A stretch of DNA of 64,000 nucleotides from Dactylis glomerata (GCA_007115705.1 QXEO01000411.1:5123702-5187701); one strand, 5' to 3'; shown: positions 1-12,400, counted from the first letter of the stretch. Notes: generated from the sequence alone by a model not told the origin. Numbers and translations: made by a program.

Positions 1-785
1 TTATTAAAGTAATCTATTCCTCCTGCCATGGTGTAACGGTGACAGTGCGTGCATCATGGTGGTACTTGGTCTAGGCTACGATTGTGATCTCTTATGGATT
101 ATGAGAATAATTATTACTATGATAGTATTGAAGTGATCTATTCCTCCTTTCATGGTGTAATGTTGACAGTGTGTGCACCGTGTTAGTACTTGGTCTAAGT
201 TGCAATAATATCTATCTTGAGTTGTGCTTTCATTTGGATATCTCTATGAGTGGTGTTTGTCAAGTACTTGATGAACTTTAAGGAGTGCTTTGTAGCCCTA
301 CGCAATGATTAGTGTTGTTCAATAGGAGAAAAATTCAGAGTACCATAGTGAAGAGAAGTTGTTTATTTGTTCAATCATGTTATATTTGTTGGGAGTGTGT
401 CCTCTAGTGAAAGTATGATCCCTAGGCCTTGTTTCCAAGCTTTACACACCGTTTATTTGCTGTTTTGTTACATGTTTGCTCGCAGCGATATTTATTTCAT
501 ATTACAGTTACTACTCATAATCATCACTACTGCTTGTATTTCACTATCTCTTCGCCGAACTAGTGCACCTATACATCTAACAAGTGTATTGGGTGTGTTG
601 GGGACACAAGAGACTTTCTGTATCGTAATTGCAGGGTTGTTTGAGAGGGATAGCTTTGACCTCTTCCTCCCTGAGTTCGATAAACCTTGGGTGATCCACT
701 TAAGGGAAACTTGCTGCTGTTCTACAAACCTCTGCACTTGGAGGCCCAACACTGTCTACAAGAACAGACGCGTGCGTAGGCATCA
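1..785 (+). mobile_element. Ty3/gypsy LTR, 3' end (solo LTR or 3' LTR)
   Basis: This AT-rich stretch carries phrases that I recognise from Triticeae gypsy LTRs of the Athila-like group (Sabrina/Derami/Wham type). It contains a duplicated block in the first 250 bases and a tail at about 640-785 that ends in CATCA, a usual LTR end of that group. The sequence changes abruptly at 786 to GC-rich coding-like DNA. The five bases after the end are CTCGT, a possible target duplication, but the left end lies outside the window so it cannot be tested. The family name is from memory and uncertain. The open frame at 367-1077 crosses the LTR/gene junction and is not a gene. Confidence 0.6.
6..250 (+). repeat. 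Imperfect tandem duplication, about 125 bp unit
   Basis: Two diverged copies start near 6 and 131 with an AAGT(A/G)ATCTATTCCTCC block. They run on through similar 'ATGGTGTAA', 'TGACAGTG' and 'GTACTTGGTCTA' blocks. The duplication lies inside the gypsy LTR. Confidence 0.6.
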
Positions 786-1074
786 CTCGTCCCCCCGGTA
801 CCCGAGGGCATGCGGCTCGCCGCCTACATCCGCTGGCGCCGCTCCGAGCTCACCCCGGCGGCGCGGGCGAACCCTGCCTGGGCGGAGGGCTCGCCGTTCT
901 GGGGGCACCTGGTCGCCTCCGAGAGGGAGGCAGAGCTCGAACGCCAAGCCGGGCCCGACGGCGGTCCGTACAACCGTCTGGGGCAGCGTCGGGCGTGGGG
1001 CGGCCTCAACGTCGACGACATCCTGGCGGATCTCGGCTACCGGGCGACTGCCCAGCCGCCGCGCGAGCACCCTC
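786..1074 (+). pseudogene. Unknown protein, 5' half of an ORF split by a Copia element
   Basis: This is a GC-rich open frame with coding-like composition. It reads through 786-809 and has an ATG at 810. The predicted peptide is rich in Arg, Ala and Glu, with acidic and aromatic stretches (SPFWGHLVASERE, NVDDILADLGYR). I do not recognise a family. The frame is interrupted at 1074 by the Copia element. If the element and one copy of its CCCTC target duplication are removed, the frame continues without a stop into 9648-10096. The left end abuts a gypsy LTR, so the gene's 5' part is probably missing or displaced. It could be a host gene exon or part of an older transposon. Confidence 0.5.
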
Positions 1075-2868
1075 TGAAGGGTTTCGCAGCATAGTAAATC
1101 AAAAAAATTCCTACGGAAGCGAACAAGAAAGCCAAGATCTAATCTAGGAGATGTAATCAACGAGAGAGGTAGATGAGATCTTCATACCCTTGAAGATATC
1201 CCACAGCGGAAACGTTCAACAGAACGTGGATGATGTAGTCGTACTAGCCGTCTCCTCCCCGCGATCCGATCCGATCCTACGCCGCAAGTGGCGGCGCCTC
1301 CGAGAGATGCACACGTACGGTGCAGCGACGTCTCCTCCTTCCTTGGTCCAGCAAGTATATGGTGGAGAGATAGATTGGATCTACAGCACGACGGCGTGGT
1401 GCTTATGGTGGAGAGTTTCTGCGGCAGGGCTTCGCCTACGCACAGTCGCGAGAGAGAGAGGTGGAGGGGCAGCAGTTGGCCGGCGGCTAGGGTTTCGCCT
1501 ACGCACAGTCGTGAGAGAGAGAGAGGTGGAGGGGCAGCCGTTGGCCGGCGGCTAGGGTTGGAGTAGGAGGGGGCTGCACCCCTGCCCCCCTTATATGGGG
1601 GGCTGGCCGGCTGCCTTGGCCCCTCCTCCAAGCCTCTAGGGCGGCGGCTAGGGGGAAGAGTAGGGGGCAAGTCTTCCCCCCCTCTTCTGGAAGGTTCCCT
1701 TAGGGTTTCCCCTAAGGGTTGGCCGGCTGGGCCTTAGGGGCCTTGTGCGCCTGGCCCAAAGTGGCCAGGGCACTTCCCCTTAGGCCCACGCAGGCCTCCG
1801 ACAAGTGGGCCCACGTTGGTCCCACTCCGGAACCTTCTAGAACCTTCCGGTACAATACTGATAAACTCTGAAACGATTCCGGAATCCAAAAACTGCTTTC
1901 CTTTATATGAATCTTATTCTCCGGACCATTCCGGAACCTCTCGTGATGTCCTGGATCTCATCCGAGACTCCGAACAAAAACTCATAAACCAATTATCCAT
2001 TCTATCCTAGCGTCGATGCACGTTAAGTGTGTGACCCTACGGGTTCGAGAATATGCAGACATGATCTTCTATCAATAATCAACAGCGGGATCTGGAAACC
2101 CATATTGACTCCCACATATTCATCGATGATCATATCGGATGAACCACGATGTTAGGATTCAATTAATCCCGTATATGTATTCCCTTCGTCACACGATAGT
2201 TTACTCGCCCGAGATTCGATCGTCGGTATCGGCATACCTAGTTCAATCTCGTTCACAGCAAGTACTTTACTCGTTCTGTAATCTGATATCACTTTGTGAT
2301 TAACTCCTTAACCACGTGCTTGCAAGCGGTGTTGATATCGATTACCGAGTGGGCCCGAAGTATATCTCTCCGACTCGGGAGGGACAAATTCCATCTCGAT
2401 ACATACAACCCAACAAAGTACTTTTCGATCACCTGAGAGACACCTTTATGATCACCCTCACATAGGATGACGTTTGATGACCTCAAAGCTTTCTTCCGAT
2501 ACCAGGGAGTTGTATTATCTCATGGTCTAAGGAATACAATACTTGACATAGGAAAAAGCTTCGCAAAGATGAACACAATGATACGATCTAATTGCTCTGC
2601 TTTATTTGGGTCTGTCCATCACATCATTCTCCTAATGACATGATCTCATTATTAATTGACAACTCATGTCTATGGTTAGGAAACCTTAACCATCATTAAT
2701 CAATGAGCTAGTCCATAGAGGCGTACTAGGGACACGGTGTTGTTCATAAACCACACAAGTATTAAAGTTTCCGCTTAATACAATTCTAGCATGGAATATA
2801 AACATTATCATGAACAAGAATTATAATAATAACATCTTTATTATTGCCTCTAGGGCATAATTCCAACA
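1075..2868 (-). repeat. 3' LTR of the Angela-type element
   Basis: The LTR is 1,794 bp and ends in TG/CA. It contains short GAGAGAGAG runs near 1450 and 1515, and a C/G-rich TATA-like block near 1585-1605 (minus strand), where the promoter of this LTR class lies. It pairs with 7850-9642. Confidence 0.93.
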
Positions 2869-2880
2869 GTCTCCCACTTG
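2869..2880 (-). other. Polypurine tract, Angela-type element
   Basis: The minus strand reads CAAGTGGGAGAC directly before the 3' LTR. This is the expected plus-strand priming site. Confidence 0.85.
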
Positions 2881-2896
2881 CACTAGAGTCAATAAT

Positions 2897-5800
2897 CTAG
2901 TTTACATCTGGCAACAATCTAACACCCATGGCATTAAGGTGCTGATCATGTTTTGCTCGTGGAAGAGGTTTAGTCAACGGGTCTGCGACATTCAGATCCG
3001 TATGTACTTTGCTAATCTTTAGATCTCCATCTGATATATAATCTCGAATTATATGGAACCGGCGGTTGATGTGCTTGGTCTTTGGATGATATCTTGGTTC
3101 CTTAGCATCGATGTAACCTTTTACGACGAGCTCCTCATCACCTCCATAGACCAAGAACATTTCTTTAGTCCTATTTAAATACTTTAGGATGTTCTTTACG
3201 GCTGTCCAGTGTTCCACTCCTGGATCACTTTGGTATCTGCTCGTCAAACTAAGAGCATTGGACACATCCGGTCTAGTACACAGCATGGCATACATGATAG
3301 AACCTATGGCCGAGGCATATGGCACTTTGCTCATAGTATCTCTATCTTTTACCGTAGCTGGACACTGAGCCTTGCTCAATATCTTACCTGACAACATGGG
3401 CAATGAACCTTTCTTTGCTTTATCCATTCTGAACCTCTTCAGAACTTTGTCCAGGTATGTACTTTGGCTTAAAGCTATTAGGCGTCTTTATCTATCTCTA
3501 TAGATTTTGATGCCTAATATATAAGCAGCTTCTCCTAGGTCTTTCATTGAAAAACATTTATTCAAATAACTCTTCACATCGTTAAGCATGCCGATGTCAT
3601 TTCCAATAATCAATATGTCATCCACATATAGTACTAAAAATGTCACCGAGCTCCCACTCACTTTCTTGTAGATACAAGCTTCGTAGCAATTTGGAACAAA
3701 TCCAAAACTCTTGATCACTTGATCAAAATGAAGGTTCCAACTCCGAGATGCTTGCTTCAGTCCATAAATGGAACGCTGAAGTTTGCACACCTTATTAGCA
3801 TCCTTAGGATCGACAAAACCTTCGGGCTGCATCATATACAACTCTTCATCAATGTTGCCATTGAGGAACGCAGTCTTGACATCCATCTCCCATATTTCAT
3901 AATCATGAAACGCAGCAATTGCTAATAAAATCCGAATGGACTTAAACATCGCTACGGGAGAGAAAGTCTCAGCGTAGTCAACACCTTGAACTTGCCGAAA
4001 ACCTTTTGCGACAAGCCGAGCTTTAAAGACAGTAACATTACCATCCGCGTCCGTTTTCTTCTTGAAAATCCATTTGCACTCAACGGCCTTACGGTCGCTA
4101 GGAGGGTCCACCAAAGTCCACACTTGGTTTTCGCTCATGGATCCCAATTCGGATTTCATGGCCTCTAGCCATTTCTCAGAGTCTGGGCTCATCATCGCTT
4201 CCTCATAGTTCGCAGGTTCACTGTTGTCTAACAACAAGACGGTTAAGACAGGGTTGCCATACCATTCAGGAGTGGTACGTGACCTTGTTGACCTACGAAG
4301 TTCAGTAGTAGCATTGTTCGAAGTTTCATGATCCTCATCATTAGCTTCCTCTCTTGTTGATGCAGACGGCACCGGAACAACTTCTGGTGCTGCGCTACTC
4401 TCCAACTCGAGAGAAGGTTCAATAACCTCGTCTAGCTCTACCTTCCTCCCACTCACTTCTTTCGAGAGAAACTCCTTCTCAAGAAAGGATCCGTTCTTTG
4501 CAACAAACACTTTGCCTTCGGATCTGTGGTAGAAGGTATACCCAATCGTTTCCTTAGGGTATCCTATGAAGACGCATTTCTCCGCTTTGGGTTCGAGCTT
4601 GTCTGGCATTAACTTCTTGACGTAAGCTTCGCATCCCCAAACTTTAAGAAACGACAACTTAGGTTTAGCACCAAACCATAGTTCATACGGTGTCGTCTCA
4701 ACGGATTTAGATGGTGCCCTATTTAAAGTGAATGCAGCGGTTTCTAATGCATAACCCCAAAATGATAACGGCAAATCTGTAAGAGACATCATTGATCGCA
4801 CCATATCTAATAGAGTTCGATTCCGGCGTTCAGACACACCATTGCACCGTGGTGTTCTGGGTGGCGTGAGTTGCGAAACGATTCCGCTTGCTTTAAGATG
4901 CGTGAGAAAATCATAACTCAAATACTCACCTCCATGATCGGATCGCAGAAATTTAATTTTCCTGTGACAATGGTTTTCCACTTTGTTCTGAAATTCTTTG
5001 AAGTTTTCAAACGTTTCAGATTTATGTTTCATTAAATAGATATACCCATATCTACATAAGTCATCAGTAAAAGTGAGAAAATAGCGATATCCACCGTGCG
5101 TCGAAACAGTCATTGGTCCGCACACATCGGTATGTATGATTTCCAATAAGTCCGTTGCTCGCTCCATTATTCCGGAGAACGGGATTTTGATCATCTTGCC
5201 CATGAGGCACGGCTCGCACGTGTCAAATGATTCAAAATCAAGAGACTCCAAAAGTCCATCAGAATGGAGTTTCTTTATGCGTTTTACACCAATATGACCT
5301 AGACAGCAGTGCCACAAATAAGTTGAATTATCACTATCTACTTTGCATCTTTTAGCCTCAATGTTATGGATGTGCGTTTCATTGCTTTCGAGATTCAGAA
5401 GAAATAAACCATTCATAACAGGTGCATGACCATAAAAGATGTTATTCATATAAATAGAACAACCATTATTCTCAGATTTAAATGAATAACCGTCTTGCAA
5501 TAAACACGATCCAGATATAATGTTCATGCTCAACGTAGGCACATAATAACATTTATTAAGGTTTAAAACTAATCCCAAAGGTAAAACTAAGGAGAGCGTG
5601 CCGACGGCCATCACATCAACTTTTGATCCATTGCCAACGCGCATCGTCACCTCATCCCTTGCTAGCCGCTGTCTATTCCGTAGCTCCTGTTTCGAGTTAC
5701 AAATATTAGCAACTGAACCAGTATCATATACCCAGGCACTACAACGAGCGCTAGTAAGGTAGACATCAATAACATGTATATCAAATGTACCTTTGATGGT

Positions 5801-6622
5801 GCCAGCCTTCTTGTCCGCTAAGTACTTCGGACAGTTGCGCTTCCAGTGACCCTTGACCTTGCAATAGAAGCACTTAGTGTCCGGCTTAGGTCCAGTCTTG
5901 AGCTTCTTCTCAGCAGGGGCAACACGCTTGCCGCTGCCTTTCTTGAAGGATCCCTTTGCACCCTTAGCTTTCTTAAAGCTAGTGGTCTTGTTGACCATCA
6001 ACACATGATTGTCTTTCTTGATATCCACCTCCGCAGCTTTAAGCTTTGCGAAGAGCTCAGTGATCGTATTAGTGGAACCAATTTGATTGTGAGTAACTAC
6101 AAAGCCTTTGTAGCTAGGAGGGAGTGATTGCAGAACTCTGTCAATCTTGAGCTCCTCTGGAATCTTGCAGTCCAGTTGCTCAAGGCGTTGAGTGTAGCCT
6201 GACATCTTACTGGCGTGCTCACTAACGGAACTCCCTTCCTCCATCTTGCAGTTAAAGAACTTCTCAGAGATCTCATATCTCTCAGAACGGGCTTGAGTCT
6301 AAAACATGATTTTCAGTTCCTCAAGAATCTCATAAGGCCCACGGTACTTCTCAAAACTATTTTGAAGTTCCGGTTCCATAGAAAACAGCATGGTACTCAT
6401 AATCGCATCACAATCATCTCTGCGAGCATTGAAGTCAGCAAGTTCTTCAGTTTTCGCTGTTGCAGCAGGGGTGTCACCTAACGCTTCCTCAAGTACATAG
6501 GCTTTTTGTCCGCCAGCGAGAATGATTCTCAGATTGCTGAACCAGTTGGTGATGTTAGACCCATTGTTCTTAAGCTTTTCTTTCTCAGCAAACACGTTGA
6601 AGTTGAAGTTGGACTTAGCCAT
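2897..6622 (-). pseudogene. Copia Gag-Pol polyprotein, broken
   Basis: One minus-strand frame runs 6622 to 2897. Visible in order are the gag N-terminus, a CCHC knuckle (CFYCKVKGHWKRNC, coded near 5870-5830), the protease DTG (WVYDTGS, near 5730), an integrase core, RT with YVDDIL (near 3620), and the C-terminal part of RNase H. There are three breaks. A TAG at 6299-6301 lies in gag where the frame otherwise continues, and a TAA at 3488-3490 follows RT. The third is an in-frame loss inside RNase H near 3104, where the text jumps from GYIDA to KEPRY, so most of the RNase H core is missing. The polyprotein cannot be made or be active. Confidence 0.93.
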
Positions 6623-7835
6623 TTGATCTACAATATTGCAAGTACAATTTAGACTATGTTCATGATAACTAGTTCAACTTAATCAAATTACTAGATGAAC
6701 TCCCACTAAATTCAACATTCCTCAAGTTGTTTAGTGAACACGATCCAAATTCACCACACCTAATCCGATCTTCACGAGAAGAGATGTGGTTTCAATGGTG
6801 GACAACTAAGTGTCGATCATATCATTCATATGACTCATGTTTAACCTTTCGGTTCGTGTGTTCCGAGGCCATGTCTGTACATGCTAGGCTCGTCAAGTCA
6901 AACCCAAGTATCTCCGCATGTGCAAAACTGGCTTGCACCCGTTGTATGTGAACGTAGAGTTTATAGCACCCGATCATCACGAGATGCTTGAAAACGACAA
7001 ACTTTTGCAACGGCGCATACGAGGGGAGAACACAATTTTATCTTGATCTTTAAGTGAGGAATCATCTTATAATGCTACCGTCGCGATCTAAGCATAATAA
7101 GATACATAAAAGGATAAACATCACATGCATATAATTTTATGTGACATGGTATAGCCAATCTCCGCGCCATGATCTCCATCTTGTGCGTGCCGGCATGATC
7201 TCCATCACTCCACCATGATTGCCTCCACCACAAATAGCAACTACAACTATTGCTAACTACTTAGCGATAAAGTAAAGCTATTACATGGCGTATAAGAAGT
7301 TGACACGCATGTCATACACAATTATAAAGACAACCATATGGCTCCTGCCGGTTGTGAACTCATCGACATGCAAGTCGTGAAAGATTACAAAACATGATCA
7401 TTGCATACATCTCAATTCATACACATCATGTCTTCGGCCATACCATATCACAAAACACTCCCTGCAAAAACAAGTTAGACGCCTCTACTTTGTTGTTGCA
7501 TGTTTTACGTGGCTTATGGGAGTAACAAGCTAAGAACGATTCTTACCTACGAAAAGCCACAACGGTGATATTATGGTTGCTAACATCCGTTGTAAATCTC
7601 ATGACTACTATAGTGAGAGAAACTGGCATCCACCAGCCGCATGTGTGGAACAAGCCACACGTCAAGTGCGGAGCCGGTCTCGCGAACGAGGTCGCGTAAA
7701 GTTGGCCTGGACCACTTCGATCTCACTATGCCGCGCCATAAGAAATACAAAACAAAGAGGTTTGCAACAGAAAATATCAACGCCCGCAACAAGCATGTTG
7801 CGTTCTACTCGTGAAACACATCTACGCATAGATCT
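6623..7835 (-). other. Untranslated leader of the Angela-type element
   Basis: About 1.2 kb lies between the primer site and gag. It is AT-rich and without a convincing coding frame. BARE-type elements have a long leader here that contains packaging and dimerisation signals. None can be pinpointed by eye. Confidence 0.7.
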
Positions 7836-7848
7836 AGCTCTGATACCA
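7836..7848 (-). other. Primer binding site, Angela-type element
   Basis: The minus strand reads TGGTATCAGAGCT one base inside the 5' LTR. This is the initiator tRNA-Met primer site usual for plant Copia elements. Confidence 0.9.
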
Positions 7849-7849
7849 C

Positions 7850-9642
7850 TGAAGGGTTTCGCAGCATAGTAAATCAAAAAATTTCCTATGGATGCGAACA
7901 AGAAAGCCAAGATCTAATCTAGGAGATGTAATCAACGAGAGAGGTAGATGAGATCTTCATACCCTTGAAGATATCGCACAGCGGAAACGTTCAACAGAAC
8001 GTGGATGATGTAGTCGTACTAGCCGTCTCCTCCCCGCGATCCGATCCGATCCTACGCCGCAAGTGGCGGCGCCTCTGAGAGATGCACATGTACGGTGCAG
8101 CGACGACTCCTCCTTCCTTGGTCCAGCAAGTATGGTGGAGAGATAGATTGGATCTGCAGCACGATGGCGTGGTGCTTATGGTGGAGAGTTTCTGCGGCAG
8201 GGCTTCGCCTATGCACAGTCGCGAGAGAGAGAGGTGGAGGGGCAGCAGTTGGCCGGCGGCTAGGGTTTTGCCTACGCACAGTCGCGAGAGAGAGAGAGAG
8301 GTGGAGGGGCAGCAGTTGGCCGGTGGCTAGGGTTGGAGTGGGAGGGGGCTGCGCCCCTGCCCCCCTTATATGGGGGGCTGACCGGCTGCCTTGGCCCCTC
8401 CTCCAAGCCTCTAGGGCGGTGGCTAGGGGGAAGAGTAGGGGGCAAGTCTTCCCTCCCCCCTCTTCTGGAAGGTTCCCTTAGGGTTTCCCCTAAGGGCTGG
8501 CCGGCTGGGCCTTAGGGGCCTTGTGCGCCTGGCCCAAAGTGGCCAGGGCACTTCCCCTTAGGCCCACGCAGGCCTCCGACAAGTGGGCCCACGTTGGTCC
8601 CACTCTGGAACCTTCTAGAACCTTCCGGTACAATACCGATAAACTCCGAAATGATTCCGGAATCCAAAAACTGCTTTCCTTTATATGAATCTTATTCTCC
8701 GGACCATTCCGGAACCTCTCGTGATGTCTTGGATCTCATCCGAGACTCCGAACAAAAACTCATAAACCAATTATCCATTCTATCCTAGCGTCGATGCACG
8801 TTAAGTGTGTGACCCTACGGGTTCGAGAATATGCAGACATGATCTTCTATCAATAATCAACAGCGGGATCTGGAAACCCATATTGACTCCCACATATTCA
8901 TCGATGATCATATCGGATGAACCACGATGTCAGGATTCAATTAATCCCGTATATGTATTCCCTTCGTCACATGATATTTTACTCACCCGAGATTCGATCG
9001 TCGGTATCGGCATACCTAGTTCAATCTCGTTCACAGCAAGTACTTTACTCGTTCTGTAATCCGATATCACTTTGTGATTAACTCCTTAACCATGTGCTTG
9101 CAAGCGGTGTTGATATCGATTACCGAGTGGGCCCGAAGTATATCTCTCCGACTCGGGAGGGACAAATTCCATCTCGATACATATAACCCAACAAGTACTT
9201 TCCGATCACCTGAGAGACACCTTTATGATCACCCTCACATAGGATGACGTTTGATGACCTCAAAGCTTTCTTCCGATACCAGGGAGTTGTATTATCTCAT
9301 GGTCTAAGGAATACAATACTTGACATAGGAAAAAGCTTCGCAAAGATGAACACAATGATACGATCTAATTGCTCTGCTTTATTTGGGTCTGTCCATCACA
9401 TCATTCTCCTAATGACATGATCTCATTATTAATTCACAACTCATGTCTATGGTTAGGAAACCTTAACCATCATTAATCAATGAGCTAGTCCATAGAGGCG
9501 TACTAGGGACACGGTGTTGTTCATAAACCACACAAGTATTAAAGTTTCCGCTTAATACAATTCTAGCATGGAATATAAACATTATCATGAACAAGAATTA
9601 TAATAATATCTTTATTATTGCCTCTAGGGCATAATTCCAACA
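7850..9642 (-). repeat. 5' LTR of the Angela-type element
   Basis: This 1,793 bp partner of 1075-2868 has the same ends. On the minus strand it would supply the promoter. The TATA-like block is near 8360-8380. The CCCTC target duplication follows at 9643. Confidence 0.93.
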
Positions 9643-9647
9643 CCCTC

Positions 9648-10096
9648 GTCGTGCCAACTGCATCCTGGTGTCGCCGCCGGTGAATAGGAGCGCGGAGCTG
9701 GAGGACGTCAAGCCGGATGCTGCGCAGCGCAGGAGGGCACGTGGCAGAGGATGCACTCCGCCGCCGCAGCCGCAGCCATCACCGTCGTTGGATGCGTACC
9801 TCCGGCCCCAGGCGTCTCTGCGCACGCCCGATGACCCTGAGGACACGCCGGGCTACACCAAGGCCGTGCAGGAGTCGGTGGCAGCCAAACAACAGCGCCG
9901 CCTCTCCACCGATGACGAATGCTGCAAGTGGTGGTCGGCATATGAGAGCGGCGCCGTCATCGACTTGGCCGAATCTGACGGCCCTGCGGTGAGCGGCAGC
10001 GCCTTGAAGCTCTCCTCCTACGACTGGAGCAAGGGCGGCAACGATGACGGTGGAGATGGCGCTGACGAGGCTGACAGGGGGCCACGCCATTTTTAG
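9648..10096 (+). pseudogene. Unknown protein, 3' half of the split ORF
   Basis: This continues the frame of 786-1074 beyond the Copia insertion and ends at a stop at 10094-10096. The peptide is about 149 residues, with a Pro/Gln-rich stretch (TPPPQPQPSPSLDAYLRP), a central DDECCKWWSAYESGAVIDLA segment and a Gly/Asp-rich acidic tail. No family is recognised. Both halves share high GC and no internal stop, so the split looks recent relative to decay. Open frames of this kind occur in plant transposons as well as host genes, so host origin is not proven. Confidence 0.5.
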
Positions 10097-10200
10097 ATTT
10101 ATTAGGATATTAGGATAAACCATATGTAAAATTCCCGCCGGTTTAATGAATGCTTTTTTTATTATATTCACATTTTTTAGTTTTTGGGCTCATTTCAAGG

Positions 10201-10493
10201 GTAAAAACCATGGTCAACACCCCCTATAAACCTTGAAGATGCATATGCACATGAAATAGATGCATAATGCACAAGTGTGGGAAGTATAGCATCCCTACAC
10301 CACAAATAGAGTGTTTGGTGATATGTTGATCCAAGGTGCTAGGGTAGAAATACATGGATACAACTCCCATTTCATGGGTCAAACATGGTCAACACGCCTA
10401 GAAACCTAGAAGATGCATATGCCATATGAAATGATGCAAAAGTGTGGGTATTGTAGCATCCCTACGCCACGAAGAGAGTGACTGGTGATAAGT
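10201..10493 (+). repeat. Two diverged copies of a ~120 bp repeat
   Basis: Copies at about 10201-10330 and 10377-10493 share 'ATGGTCAACAC', 'GAAGATGCATATG', 'AGTGTGGG' and 'TAGCATCCCTAC' blocks in the same order. The class is unknown. The style resembles the repeat at 50195-52135 (GTCAAC, GATGCA blocks), but homology is uncertain. Confidence 0.5.
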
Positions 10494-10496
10494 GAA

Positions 10497-11382
10497 AAAA
10501 AGAGTGATTGGTGAATGGGTGACTTGAGTTAAAGTTAGGCACAATGCTAGATACTAAATAGCCAGATTATATAACTTGAGTTAAGCTCCTGATAAAAAAG
10601 GAAAATTTTGACTGGTCAGATTGTACATAGCTAGATTATATAGCTTGAGTTAACATACTAAATATGAAATCCAATCCAAGTTACATATAACTACTCAACA
10701 CTAAATTAATTAAGATGAATTAAAAGCCATCATAACGAAGGGTACACTTGGGGTAGCTTAAAACCCTAGCTATATTCATGGCAGAAGCTTACACATGACA
10801 TGCATTTTAAGTGCTATATATAGTATTAAAACCTGGAAAATTTAAACAAAACTACACTTGCAAGCACATCACTGTTTTCATCCATTACACCTCATAGTTA
10901 ATTAAAAACCATCTCACAATACACCATCCACCATGATTACATACTAACCAACATTTCGATTATATTAGCAGCCATTAACACTTATTGTGCAAAGACAAGG
11001 CACCAAAATTAGATAGCACAGTAAAATAATTCCAATTATCTAATTTCTCTGTCAACTATATCTGTTTTCCCCAAATTAGATGTGCATTACTGTGACAATA
11101 TTCTGATCCCCAAACTGATGGCGAAATCAACTATCATCAATTTGAAAGTGAACCCCTCTGTCTCTGTCTAATGTGTTTTTAATGGGAGCTGCAGGTTTGT
11201 AATGGGAAAACCCTAACCCTAAACATAAGTGGAACATCCCTAATCCTAAACAGAAGTGGAAAATCTGTAACCCTAAACAAATATGTACATGACCTAGGAC
11301 AAATTTTCCCAGAACCACAATGATGAAGGCTTACCTTATCGCCGGCGAGTTTCACCTCCACGGGCTATGTTTGGTATTATAG
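10497..11382. other. AT-rich spacer, nothing recognised
   Basis: No convincing coding frame, terminal repeat or known element was seen. A short repeated phrase (CCTAA(A/T)CCTAAAC..GTGGAA) at 11205-11280 produces spurious Leu/Gly/Phe-rich minus-strand frames. Confidence 0.4.
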
Positions 11383-12220
11383 GCCTATATCCTAGTTAAT
11401 CTTGGAAATAGCCACTGGATCACCGTCATCATGCATATACCCAATAAGGAATTCCAAGTGCTAAACTCATTGAAGAATGGACCGAGCCATAAATACGTTG
11501 AAAAAGTGGTACTCCCTCCATCCCAGTTCATAAGGCTTACACGTATACCTAGGTCGTCATTTTGACAAATATAATCTAAATTTTACAACATAAAAATTAT
11601 ACCATTAGAAAGTACAATGTTTAAACTTTTTAGTGATATATATTTTATAGTATATAAGTTGTATTATGTTGGTCAAAATGACGACCTAGGTATACGTGTA
11701 AGCCTTAAGAACTGGGACGGAGGGAGTACGCTCATAGCATACCGTTCTAATATTTTTTTTAAAACTGAGAGAATAGAAATTAATCTTGTTGTAACACTGC
11801 AGAGAAACCAAATTACGATGGATGTCTCACAAGCAAACAAATAGATAACTGACCTTAACCTTCCAAACCCTTCAGCATTGGCCTACTAAACCCCTATGAC
11901 ATACCTCAGCAAAAGGATGGGTGAGTTCTTACCTACCTAACGGTACTACTACTGATGCAGACTAGTGATAATTAACTCATTAATTATTATTTTAACAGGA
12001 ACTCATGTGGCTTATTTTTGTTGGAGTGCATGAAACATTGGAACGGAGATGAGAGGAAGTTTCACAATCTCACCTTACTAAACGAAGTAATGCTTTTCTT
12101 TAGGACAAAGTAAATGCTTCCAGGAAACAGGCTGTTGCCAAAATTGTGATGGCCAAAACGAATCTATGTGAGAGTGTGAAAAAGAAAGTCCTCAAAATGG
12201 CATCACTGTCGCTATCTTGA
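11383..12220 (+). pseudogene. Ulp1-like (C48) protease gene relic, last four exons (copy D)
   Basis: The relic is recognised by alignment with copies A, B and C. The exon with the catalytic His is at 11383-11508 (NSHW). In it the Asp position is Asn (VLNS, where the others have VLDS or VIDS). The next exon starts near 11804 and has a stop and a frame change before the QQKDG end. The exon with the catalytic Cys (NSCGLFLLE) starts at 11999. The last exon ends with TGA at 12218-12220. Splice borders match the other copies (CAG at 11998, GT at 11509). No upstream exons are found. A Stowaway MITE sits exactly at the donor of the first of these introns. The copy is non-functional. Confidence 0.8.
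11512..11726. mobile_element. Stowaway MITE
   Basis: This 215 bp element starts CTCCCTCC(A/G)TCCC and has terminal inverted repeats of about 55 bp with two mismatches. It is flanked by the TA duplication (11510-11511, 11727-11728). This is the standard Stowaway (Tc1/mariner-type) form. It has no coding capacity. Confidence 0.95.
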
Positions 12221-12400
12221 AAGAGAAAGCCAAATTACTTAGATGTGGATCATTACCATGGCTGAACTGGTGAATTCAGTACATCATTAATCTGGTTCTT
12301 TATTTTATATACAGTTGTCGATTGATGTGATGTTCATGACTCTATATTGCATTATTTTATGTTCATGATTGTATGTTCATGATTTTATGTCACATTATTT

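Larger units (their letters stand above)
1075..9642 (-). mobile_element. Full-length Copia retrotransposon, Angela/WIS/BARE type
   Basis: This 8,568 bp element lies on the minus strand. It is flanked by the 5-bp target duplication CCCTC (1070-1074 and 9643-9647). Its two LTRs are about 1.79 kb and TG...CA bounded, and on the minus strand begin with the TGTTGGAATTATGCCC of BARE/WIS/Angela. It has a tRNA-Met-type primer site next to the right LTR and a purine tract next to the left LTR. The single Gag-Pol frame in Copia order (gag, protease, integrase, RT, RNase H) carries two nonsense codons and an internal RNase H loss. This copy is therefore non-autonomous. The left and right LTRs are similar but visibly different, with about four differences in the first 60 bases. 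Confidence 0.95.

Noticed and set aside
367..1077. Long plus-strand frame of 236 codons
   Set aside because: It runs from gypsy LTR into GC-rich coding DNA in a different frame from the supported one (810 frame). It is a chance frame across a junction.
11127..11361. Minus-strand Leu/Gly/Phe-rich frames
   Set aside because: They are produced by a short tandem phrase in noncoding DNA, with no start context or splice support.
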